Shown in pieces: positions 53,251 through 63,400 of a DNA stretch of 64,000 bases. Below the pieces are notes generated by a model. That model did no database searches and was not told where the DNA came from. It was given only the letters and a program-made list of their open reading frames with translations. The stretch is from an uncultured Clostridia bacterium (lineage in GTDB: Bacteria; Bacillota; Clostridia; TANB77; CAG-508), in contig CAKOWE010000002.1 of assembly GCA_934122235.1 (NCBI GenBank), positions 1 through 64,000 of the forward strand, given 5' to 3'. The position numbers and the translations under genes are program-made. Numbering within the stretch: the stretch's first letter is position 1; every line of letters begins with the position of its first letter.

Positions 53251-53260
53251 TTTTTCACCC

Positions 53261-54124
53261 CTAACATTCTTCTATATTATACACATAATCTGAAATTTTT
53301 GCAAATTTTTCCAGTGTTAATTTTTCAGGTCTAACTTTTAAATCAATATTTAATTCAATCAACATATTTTCTATATCTTTTTTATTACTTAACAAATTTC
53401 CATTAGTTAATGAATTTAACAATGTTTTTCTTTTTTGCATAAACGCAAGTTTTATAACTTTAAAAAGAAGTTTTTCGTCCTTCACATTTACACTTGGAGC
53501 TTTTAATATATCAAGTTTAATAACACTTGACTGTACCTCTGGTTCTGGTACAAAAGATGAACTTGGAACATCTATTACAATTTGTGGATTAGTATAATAT
53601 CTAATAGCATATGTAATTGCACCTGAGTCTCCAGATTCTGGAGTGGCTGTAATTCTTTGAGCAACTTCCTTTTGTACCATAACTGTTATACTATAAATAT
53701 CCAACTTTTCTTCTAAAAGTTTCATTATTATTGGTGTTGTAATATAATATGGCAAATTAGCAACAACTTTAACTCTAGATATGTTACCCACTTTTTCTCG
53801 TTGTATTAATTCATTTAGATTTACTTTTAATACATCGTCATTTATTATACATAAATTCTCATTAGAAAATCTATCTTCTAAAATAGAAATCATTCTTTTA
53901 TCTAGTTCTATACATATAACTTTACCAGCATTACGCAATAATTCTTTAGTTAACGTACCTAAACCAGGTCCAATTTCTATTACCAAATCTTCTTTTGATA
54001 CTTCCGCCTTTTCTATTATATTGTTAACAATTTCTTCACTAATTAAAAAATTTTGTCCTAAGCTTTTATTAGCAAATACATTATACTTCTTTAATATTTG
54101 TAAAGTCTCAGAATATAAATCCAA
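53261..54124 (-). CDS. rsmA: 16S rRNA dimethyladenosine transferase
   Basis: 287 residues from TTG 54124 with GGAGG upstream. NKSLGQNFLI start block, SAM-binding VIEIGPGLGTLTKEL, NLPYYITTPI (NLPY motif), and the C-terminal helical domain. Dimethylates two adjacent adenines near the 3' end of 16S rRNA. First gene of rsmA-rnc-radical SAM. Confidence 0.95.
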   Translation of the reverse strand: MDLYSETLQILKKYNVFANKSLGQNFLISEEIVNNIIEKAEVSKEDLVIEIGPGLGTLTKELLRNAGKVICIELDKRMISILEDRFSNENLCIINDDVLKVNLNELIQREKVGNISRVKVVANLPYYITTPIIMKLLEEKLDIYSITVMVQKEVAQRITATPESGDSGAITYAIRYYTNPQIVIDVPSSSFVPEPEVQSSVIKLDILKAPSVNVKDEKLLFKVIKLAFMQKRKTLLNSLTNGNLLSNKKDIENMLIELNIDLKVRPEKLTLEKFAKISDYVYNIEEC

Positions 54125-54373
54125 ATTTATACCTCCAATATTAAATTTTACAATATTATATCATATATTGATAAAATTAAACAATATAATTTAGTAAAAT
54201 CGAAACACTCCTTTATCTTAAGTATTATTCTTGCATAACTATAATATATTAATATTTAAAATACCTTTATCAAAAAGGATTGTACTTACTATTTTATTAT
54301 AAATATAGGTTGATTTTTATATTAATTTCATATACAATATTTGTAAAATATATGTACAAAAGAGTGATGTATA

Positions 54374-56567
54374 ATGAATAAAAAAAATAATATAAAAAAT
54401 TTAAAATCTGAAAAAGAATTAATTTTTACTAAAAATAGAACAAAAAAATTATCAAAAGCCCTTCTAGCTTGTTTTCTTCTTTTTCTTTGTTTAATAATTA
54501 GATTAGCTTGGCTTCAATTTGTTCAAGGTAGTTCTTTAAAAGAACAAGCTTACCAACAACAAACTGCTAATACCACAATTTCTGCAAAAAGAGGCACTAT
54601 TTATGATTCTACTGGAAAAGTTTTAGCAATTAGTGCTCAAGTTGATACAGTTTCTATAAATCCAGGAAAAGTAAAATATGCAGATGACTCCTTAGTTGAA
54701 TCCGAAAAATTGGCAACAATATTTTCTACAATTTTTGAATTAGATTATAATGAAGTATTAGAAAAAATAAACAGCAAATCATCTGTTGTTACAATCGCAG
54801 AAAAACAAGAAAAAGACAAAATTGATTTATTAAAATCTACTCTTTCAGAAAACAAAATAACCTCTGGTATAAACATAGATTCAGACACAAAAAGATATTA
54901 CCCGTATGATAATTTAGCTTCAAATCTTATAGGATTTTTTGGAACAGACAAAGGACTTGAAGGAATAGAAGCAAGGTGGAACGAAGTACTTGCAGGTACT
55001 TCTGGTAAAAAAATAGTTTCTACTGATTCTAGCAGTAGAGAAATACCAAATACAGAACAAACATATATCTCTGCACAAAACGGTAGTAACATTACACTTA
55101 CTATTGACGTAAACATTCAAACAATAGCAGAAAAATATCTAAAACAAGCTGTAACAGAAAATAGTTGTGCTAGAGGTGGTAATGTTATAATTATGCAACC
55201 ATCAACTGGAGATATTTTAGCTATGGCAACATATCCAGACTATAATTTAAATGAACCTTTTGAAGTGGACTCTTCTGTTTGGAGAAATAAAGCTGTGTCT
55301 AATACTTATGAACCTGGTTCTACATTTAAACTTATAAATGCTGCAATTGCATTAGAAGAAAATATTGTAGATACTGACACAAAAACTTTTTTATGTAACG
55401 GTTATGAAACTTTTAATAACACTAGAATAAATTGTTGGAGATACTATAATCCTCATGGATCTGAAAGTTTAAGAGAAGCTCTGGAAAACTCATGTAATCC
55501 AGCATTTATGCAATTATGTCAAAGAATAGGAATTAGAACTTTATATAAATATTACCAAGCATTTGGCTTATTTAATACTACCGGAATAGCACTATATGGA
55601 GAAGCCAATAGCATTTTTCATAATATAGAAAACGTTGGAGATACAGAACTTGCAACAATGGCATTTGGACAAAGATTCAATATTACACCTTTACAATTAA
55701 TCACAGCAGTAAGTGCTATAGCAAATGATGGCGTATTGATGCAACCTAGAATTGTAAAAGAAGTTGAAAATACAGATACAAATGCAATAACAACAATAGA
55801 ACCTACAGCCGTAAGACAAGTTATATCTAAAGAAACATCTCTAAAAATGTTAAATCTTATGGAATCAGTAGTAAGTGACGGAACTGCTTACTATGGAGCA
55901 GTTAAAGGATATACTATCGGAGGAAAAACTGGCACATCTGAGCCTAATCCAGATAAACCAGAAGAAGGTCGTACAGCATCTTACATTGCTATTGCTCCTA
56001 TCGTAAATCCAGAATTAGTTATTTTAGTAACACTTTATAAACCTACTTCTGGTAACACTGCTGGTGGAAGTGCTGCAGGTCCAGTAGTATCACAAATATT
56101 AAGTGAAGTATTACCATACATAGGAATTGCTTCATCTAGTAGTTCTTCTTCCGACACAAATTCTACAAAAACTTCAACCTTAATAGATGTAAGAGGTAAA
56201 ACAGTAGCAGAAGCAAAAAAATTATTAAAATCTTATGGTTTTGATGTTATTTATACAAACAAAGGAGAAGCAGAAAGTAATACTATTGTTACAGATCAAG
56301 TACCGAAACCAGGAGTAAAATTAGGTTCTGGTTCAACTATATGTTTATATTCGGCTGAAAGTAATGAAAGGACTTCAGTTACAATACCTAATTTAAAAGG
56401 GAAACCCTTAGCAGAAGCTACGAATATTTTAAAAGCAAAAAATTTAAATGTTACATTTGATGGAGCTCGGTGTTGTAATTAGCCAATCTCCTGCAGTAGA
56501 TACTGTAGTAGAACCTGGAAGTATAGTAGATTTAACTTTAAAAAAGCAAATTACAGATGTACACTAA
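54374..56567 (+). CDS. PASTA penicillin-binding protein (SpoVD/FtsI type), requires +1 frameshift at a CGG codon
   Basis: Frame one from ATG 54374 gives a cytoplasmic tail, one membrane helix, a PBP dimerisation domain, and a transpeptidase domain with active Ser316 in EPGSTFKLI, the SCN of ENSCNPAF and KTG at 518 (GGKTGTSEP). Then come one full PASTA domain and the start of a second, which meets CGG after DGA and would stop three codons on. Skipping C 56468 gives GVVISQSPAVDTVVEPGSIVDLTLKK, the exact PASTA consensus, ending at 56567: 730 residues. Class B PBP in septal or spore-cortex wall synthesis. Shift site GCT C GGT GTT. Confidence 0.92.
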
Positions 56568-56572
56568 AAATA

Positions 56573-56616
56573 AAAATGACGTAATTAGTAAATTACTAAT
56601 TACGTCATTTTTATTT
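56573..56616. terminator. Bidirectional terminator between PBP gene and rpoC
   Basis: AAAAATGACGTAATTAGTAA and TTACTAATTACGTCATTTTT form a ~20-base-pair stem with T-runs on both strands, between convergent genes. It lies after the frameshifted stop, not after the zero-frame stop, which supports 56567 as the gene end. Confidence 0.88.
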
Positions 56617-56640
56617 TATTTGCAATATATTCATATAAAA

Positions 56641-59600
56641 CTATTCTTGTTCTCCGTCTGTACTCTCTACTTCAGACTCCTCTGTATTTATATGTGTATT
56701 TCTGTATACTTGCATTCCTGTTCCTGCTGGAATTAATTTTCCTATAATTACATTTTCTTTTAAACCTATTAATTCATCTACTTTACCTTTTATAGCAGCT
56801 TCTGTTAATACTCTTGTTGTCTCTTGGAATGATGCTGCTGATAAGAAACTTTCTGTTGCAAGAGAAGCTTTTGTAATACCAAGTAGCACTCTCTTTCCTG
56901 TTGCTGGTTTTTTTCCTTCTGCTATTGCTTTTTCATTTTCTTCCTCAAATTCATACATATCAACTAAAGAACCTGCAAACAATGATGTTTCTCCATTGTC
57001 TTCAACTCTTACTTTCTTTAACATTTGTCTTCCTATTACTTCAATATGTTTATCATTTATATCAACACCTTGGTTTCTATAAACTTTTTGTACTTCTGAA
57101 GTTAAATATTTGTGAACACCTTCAACACCATTTATTGCTAATATTTCATTTGGGTTTATAGATCCTTCTGTAATTGCATCTCCAGCTTGAATTTCACTGC
57201 CTTCTTTAACTTTTAATTTAGATCCAAAGCTTATTACATATGTTTTTGAATCATCTTTTCCAGTAACTGTAACTTCTTTTCTCTTCTTGTTATCTTGAAT
57301 TGATACAACACCTGAAATTTCTGAAATTACTGCTAATCCCTTTGGCTTTCTAGCTTCAAATAATTCCTCAACCCTAGGTAAACCTTGTGTAATATCTCCT
57401 CCAGCAACACCACCTGTATGGAATGTTCTCATTGTAAGCTGTGTACCAGGCTCACCAATTGATTGAGCAGCAATTATACCTACAGCCTCTCCTATGTTTA
57501 CTCTTTGTCTTGTTGCAAGTCCCATTCCATAGCATTTGCTACATACACCATGTTTTGTTCTACATTCTAATACTGAACGAACTTTTACTTTAGTAATACC
57601 TGCATTTACAATTTTTTCAGCTATTTGGTTAGTAATCATTGTATCTTTATCTACTATAAGCTCGTTTGTGTTTGGATCTTTAATATCTTCTAATGGGAAT
57701 CTTCCTAATAATCTTTCTTCTAATTTTTCTATTAGTTGATTTCCATCCTTTATGGCTTCTACTTCTATACCTTCTGTAGTTCCACAATCATCTTCTCTTA
57801 CTATTATATCCTGGCTAACATCAACTAATCTTCTTGTTAAGTAACCAGAGTCTGCTGTTCTTAACGCTGTATCTGCTAAACCTTTTCTAGCACCATGTGA
57901 TGAAATAAAGTACTCAAGAACGTCTAATCCTTCCCTAAAGCAAGATTTAATTGGTATTTCTACCGCTTTACCAGATGTATTTGCCATAAGACCACGCATA
58001 CCAGCAATTTGTCTTAATTGGTTCATATTACCTCTGGCTCCTGATTGTGCCATCATGAATATTGGGTTTAAATCATCAAAATTCTCTTTCATCGCATCTG
58101 TAACATCGTTTGTTGCTTTTTCCCAAACTTTAATAACTGATGAATATCTTTCATCTTCTGTTATTAAACCACGTCTAAATTGTTTAGATATTTCTTCTAC
58201 TTGTTTTTCAGATTCTTCAAGGATCTTTTTCTTTGCTTCTGGAACTGCAACGTCAGCAACGCTAACTGTTATAGCACCTTTTGTAGAATATTTATATCCT
58301 ATAGATTTTATATAATCTAGGACTTCTGCTGTTATTGACAAACCATGTTTATCAACACATTTTGAAATTATTTTTCCTAAGTTACTTTTCATAACAGGGA
58401 ATTCAATTTCTAATCTAAATTTATCTTCATAATTTGTTCTATCTATAAATCCTAAATCTTGTGGAATACCTTCGTTATAAATAATTCTACCCATTGTTGT
58501 TTCTATAGCATGTGTACAAAGTTTTCCATCTATTTCTTTAGTCATTCTTACTTTTACTTTTGCATGCAACTCTAAATCTCCATTTTGGTATGCCATATAA
58601 GCTTCATCTTTATCTTTAAAATACATACCCTCGCCTTTTTCACCATCTAATTGCATAGTCAAATAGTAACTTCCTAAAATCATATCTTGTGTTGGAACTG
58701 TTACTGGCTTACCATCTTGAGGTTTTAAAAGGTTATTTACAGAAAGCATTAAATATCTTGCTTCTGCTTGTGCTTCAGGAGATAGCGGAACGTGTACTGC
58801 CATTTGGTCTCCGTCGAAGTCAGCGTTGAAAGCTGTACAAACTAATGGATGCAACTTTATTGCTCTTCCTTCTACTAATACAGGTTCAAAAGCTTGAATT
58901 CCTAATCTATGTAATGTTGGTGCACGGTTTAACATTACAGGATGATCTTTTATAACATCCTCTAATATATCCCATACTTCTGGTTTTAACTTTTCTACCA
59001 TTCTTTTTGCATTTTTTATGTTATGAGCTAATCCTCTACCAACTAATTCCTTCATAACAAATGGCTTAAATAATTCTACTGCCATCTCTTTTGGTAATCC
59101 ACATTGGTAAATTTTTAATTCTGGTCCAACAACTATAACAGAACGTCCTGAATAGTCAACTCTCTTTCCTAAAAGGTTTTGTCTAAATCTACCTTGTTTT
59201 CCTTTTAGCATATCTGATAAAGATTTTAAAGGTCTATTTCCAGCACCTGTTACAGGACGACCACGTCTACTGTTATCTATTAAAGCATCTACAGATTCTT
59301 GTAGCATTCTTTTTTCATTTCTTACAATTATTTCTGGTGCTCCTAATTCTAATAATCTTTTTAATCTATTATTTCTGTTTATAACTCTTCTATATAAATC
59401 ATTTAAATCTGATGTTGCAAATCTACCACCATCTAGTTGTACCATTGGTCTAATGTCTGGAGGTGTAACTGGTATAACATTCATAACCATCCATTCTGGT
59501 CTATTATCAGATAATCTAAATGATTCAACTGTATCTAATCTTTTTATAATTTTTGCTTTTTTAGGATCACTTGCTTTTTCTAAATCCTTTTTTAATTTTT

Positions 59601-60168
59601 GAGATAACTTATCTAAGTCTATTTCTGCTAATAATTCTCTTATTGCCTCTGCTCCCATTTTTGCTGTAAAAGAACCTTTTCCATATTTTTCTTCAGCTTC
59701 ATGATATTCTTTTTCGTTTAAAATATCACATTTAGATAATCCTGATGTTCCTTTGTCCGTAACAATGTAAGAAGCAAAATATATTACTTTCTCTAAACTT
59801 CTTGGAGATATATCTAACATTAAAGCTATTCTACTTGGAATTCCTTTAAAATACCAAATATGTGCTACTGGTGCAGCAAGCTCAATATGTCCCATTCTTT
59901 CACGTCTTACTTTTGATTTTGTTACTTCAACACCACATCTATCACAAACTATACCTTTATAACGAACTCTTTTATATTTACCACAGTGACATTCCCAGTC
60001 TTTTGTTGGTCCAAATATTTTTTCACAAAATAGACCATCTTTTTCTGGTTTTAAAGTTCTATAATTGATAGTTTCTGGTTTTTTTACTTCACCTTTTGAC
60101 CATTCTCTTATTTTCTCGTCTGACGCTAATCCAATTTTAATTTTATCAAACAATTCTAATTCATCCAT
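56641..60168 (-). CDS. rpoC: RNA polymerase subunit beta'
   Basis: 1175 residues, full length. Zinc-binding CHCGK...CDRCG near the N-terminus, GRGRPVTGAGNRPLKSLS, NADFDGDQMAVHVP with the catalytic Mg aspartates, bridge helix/trigger loop region, second zinc site CRTKHGVCSKCYG, and an acidic C-terminus. Separated from rpoB by 254 bases, longer than usual; I see no gene in that gap. Confidence 0.98.
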   Translation of the reverse strand: MDELELFDKIKIGLASDEKIREWSKGEVKKPETINYRTLKPEKDGLFCEKIFGPTKDWECHCGKYKRVRYKGIVCDRCGVEVTKSKVRRERMGHIELAAPVAHIWYFKGIPSRIALMLDISPRSLEKVIYFASYIVTDKGTSGLSKCDILNEKEYHEAEEKYGKGSFTAKMGAEAIRELLAEIDLDKLSQKLKKDLEKASDPKKAKIIKRLDTVESFRLSDNRPEWMVMNVIPVTPPDIRPMVQLDGGRFATSDLNDLYRRVINRNNRLKRLLELGAPEIIVRNEKRMLQESVDALIDNSRRGRPVTGAGNRPLKSLSDMLKGKQGRFRQNLLGKRVDYSGRSVIVVGPELKIYQCGLPKEMAVELFKPFVMKELVGRGLAHNIKNAKRMVEKLKPEVWDILEDVIKDHPVMLNRAPTLHRLGIQAFEPVLVEGRAIKLHPLVCTAFNADFDGDQMAVHVPLSPEAQAEARYLMLSVNNLLKPQDGKPVTVPTQDMILGSYYLTMQLDGEKGEGMYFKDKDEAYMAYQNGDLELHAKVKVRMTKEIDGKLCTHAIETTMGRIIYNEGIPQDLGFIDRTNYEDKFRLEIEFPVMKSNLGKIISKCVDKHGLSITAEVLDYIKSIGYKYSTKGAITVSVADVAVPEAKKKILEESEKQVEEISKQFRRGLITEDERYSSVIKVWEKATNDVTDAMKENFDDLNPIFMMAQSGARGNMNQLRQIAGMRGLMANTSGKAVEIPIKSCFREGLDVLEYFISSHGARKGLADTALRTADSGYLTRRLVDVSQDIIVREDDCGTTEGIEVEAIKDGNQLIEKLEERLLGRFPLEDIKDPNTNELIVDKDTMITNQIAEKIVNAGITKVKVRSVLECRTKHGVCSKCYGMGLATRQRVNIGEAVGIIAAQSIGEPGTQLTMRTFHTGGVAGGDITQGLPRVEELFEARKPKGLAVISEISGVVSIQDNKKRKEVTVTGKDDSKTYVISFGSKLKVKEGSEIQAGDAITEGSINPNEILAINGVEGVHKYLTSEVQKVYRNQGVDINDKHIEVIGRQMLKKVRVEDNGETSLFAGSLVDMYEFEEENEKAIAEGKKPATGKRVLLGITKASLATESFLSAASFQETTRVLTEAAIKGKVDELIGLKENVIIGKLIPAGTGMQVYRNTHINTEESEVESTDGEQE

Positions 60169-60422
60169 TTAATGGTTGCCCCCTTAATAGTATATATATT
60201 TGTAATACGCATTTATAATCTGCCAATTTTATAGATAGGTACTATATATTATTTTTAAGATTAAATTTTTTATCAACTTTTTTAAGTTAAATAATCTATA
60301 CAATTCAATCAAAAAAACAATATATGTACACATAAAAAATATTTATTTATTTTAAACATACACTGCTCGAACAATTCCATAAAGTTATTTAAAATACTCA
60401 AAATATCAACTATTCAATTATA

Positions 60423-63400
60423 TTATTCATCAAGTATATCTTCATCGTTCATTATATTATCTATAGCTAAATCGTCTTCATCTGATAATATATCATCTTC
60501 ATTAAAAATAACATCTGAATCAGAATCTTCTTCTGAGTCATCTTCAATATAGTCTTCTTCTGGTTGTTCAACTTCTTCTCCTAATAAATCTTTATGTTCT
60601 TCTATATTAAAGTCTATTCCCTCATCTATATTTTCTTTTAACTCTAATTCTTTATTATCTTCTGAATATAATTTTACATCTAATCCTAAACTTTGTAATT
60701 CTTTTATTAATACTTTAAAGCTTTCTGGTACACCTGGTTCAGGAACATTTTCTCCTTTAACAATTGCTTCGTATGTTTTTACTCTTCCTACAACATCATC
60801 TGATTTTACTGTTAAAATTTCTTGTAATGTGTAAGCTGCTCCATATGCCTCTAATGCCCAAACTTCCATTTCTCCAAAACGTTGTCCACCAAATTGAGCT
60901 TTACCTCCAAGTGGTTGTTGCGTTACTAATGAGTATGGTCCTGTTGAACGAGCATGTATTTTATCATCAACTAAGTGGTGAAGTTTTAACATATACATAA
61001 CACCAACTGTTATTGGCTTATCAAATGGCTCACCTGTTCTTCCATCATAAAGAATTGTTTTACCATTTCTTGCAAGTCCTGCTTGCTCTAATAAATCTTC
61101 AATATCTTCTTCTGAAGCTCCATCAAATACTGGTGTAGCTACTTTCCAACCTAACATACGTGCTGCTGCTCCTAAATGAACTTCCAAAACTTGACCTAAG
61201 TTCATACGAGAAGGAACACCTAATGGGTTTAATACAACATCTACTGGTGTACCATCTGGCATAAATGGCATATCTTCAACTGGTAATATTCTTGAAATAA
61301 CACCTTTGTTACCATGACGTCCAGCCATTTTATCTCCAACAGATATTTTTCTTTTTTGAGCAATATATACTCTAATAACTTGGTTTACACCAGGTCCTAA
61401 TTCTTCTGAATTCTCTCTAGTAAATATTTTAACATCAACTATAGTTCCTTGTTCTCCATGAGGTACTTTTAATGATGTGTCTCTAACTTCTCTTGCTTTT
61501 TCTCCAAATATTGCACGAAGTAATCTTTCTTCTGCAGTTAGTTCTGTTTCACCTTTTGGAGTTACTTTTCCAACTAATATATCTCCTGGTCTTACTTCTG
61601 CACCAATTCTAATTATTCCAGAATCGTCTAAATCTTTTAAAGCATCCTCTCCAACATTTGGAATATCTCTTGTTATTTCTTCTGGTCCTAATTTTGTATC
61701 ACGACATTCACAATCATATTCTTCTATATGTATTGATGTATAAACATCTTCTTTAACTAATCTTTCACTTAATAATATAGCATCCTCATAGTTATAACCT
61801 TCCCATGTTGTAAAAGCTATTAAAACGTTCTTTCCTAATGCCATTTCACCATTTTGTGTTGAAGGTCCATCTGCTATAACATCATTTTTATTAACTTTTT
61901 CTCCTGCTGATACTATTGGTCTTTGATTAATACATGTTCCACCATTTGTTCTTTTAAATTTACGTAAAGTATAAGTATCTGTATTTCCTTTATCATTTTT
62001 AATAATAATTTGATCAGCTGTTACTTTTTGTACAATTCCACCTTCTTTTGCAACTACAACTATTGCAGAGTCTTTTGCCGCTTTATATTCTATACCTGTT
62101 CCAACTATTGGTGAATCTGTAATCATAAGTGGAACTGCTTGACGTTGCATGTTTGCACCCATCAAAGCACGGTTAGCATCATCATGCTCTAAGAATGGTA
62201 TCATAGCAGCACCTACAGAAACTAATTGTTTTGGTGAAACATCTATGTAGTCAACTTTTTCTGCTGGAACTTCTATAATTTCATCCAAGTATCTTACTTT
62301 TATTTTTTTATTAACAAATTTTTCTTCTTTATCTCTTGGTTCACTAGCTTGTGCTATCATATAATCGTCTTCTTCATCAGCTGTCATATATTCAACTTCA
62401 TCTGTTACAGCATGTGTTTCTGGATTTACTTTTCTATATGGTGTTTCGATAAATCCATATTCATTTATTATAGCAAATGAAGAAAGTGCTGATATAAGTC
62501 CAATGTTTGGTCCTTCTGGAGATTCTATTGGGCACAATCTACCATAATGTGTATAGTGAACGTCTCTTACTTCGAATCCTGCTCTTTCTCTAGATAAACC
62601 ACCTGGTCCTAAAGCAGAAATTCTTCTTTTATGAGTTAACTCAGACAATGGGTTTGTTTGATCCATAAATTGAGACAATTGTGAACTTCCAAAGAATTCT
62701 CTAATTGCTGATGTTATAGGTTTAGTATTAATTAATGTTTGTGGTGTTACAACGTCTAAATCTTGTACTGTCATTCTTTCTCTAACAACTCTCTCTAGTC
62801 TTGTAAGACCTATTCTGAATTGATTTTGTAATAATTCTCCAACACATCTTATACGTCTATTTCCTAAGTGATCTATGTCATCTACTCTTCCTAATCCATA
62901 TTGTAAATTTAATAAATAGTTTATAGAAGAAATCATATCTTCTGTAACAATATGCTTTGGAATTAATTCATTAATTCTTTCTTCAATAGCCTTTTTTAAT
63001 TTATCTGCTTCTGTATTTTCTATTATGTTTTTTAATACTTCATAGTTAACTAATTCTTTTATATTTAAATCACTTAAATCTATATCTACAAAAGCTTTAA
63101 TATCTACTGTTCCATTTCCTATTACTCTGACTCTTTTATCTTCAACTTTTACATCAACGATATTTATTCCAGAGTTTTGTATTTGTGTTGCAACTTCTTT
63201 TGATATTACGTTATCTTTTTCAACAAGAACTTCTCCCGTTTCTGGATTAACAATATCATCAAACGCTATTAAATTTGTTATTCTATGAGCTAAATTTAAT
63301 TTCTTATTAAATTTATATCTTCCTACTTTGGCTAAATCATATCTTCTTGGGTCAAAGAATAAACCATTAAATAAATTTCTAGCAGCATCAACAGTTGGAA

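Noticed and set aside
54374..54400. Possible sporulation promoter upstream of the PASTA PBP
   Set aside because: I could not find a convincing SigA, SigE or SigG pattern by eye, so no promoter is claimed.
11590..56470. The five breaks as sequencing or assembly errors
   Set aside because: Errors favour homopolymers. None of these sites is a homopolymer slip, and all insert a C that creates CGG in the zero frame before a Gly codon. I cannot see the reads, so this stays the main technical check.
11322..56567. CGG simply reassigned to another amino acid in the standard frame
   Set aside because: Reassignment would not fix the frame. In all five genes the downstream homology continues only in the +1 frame.
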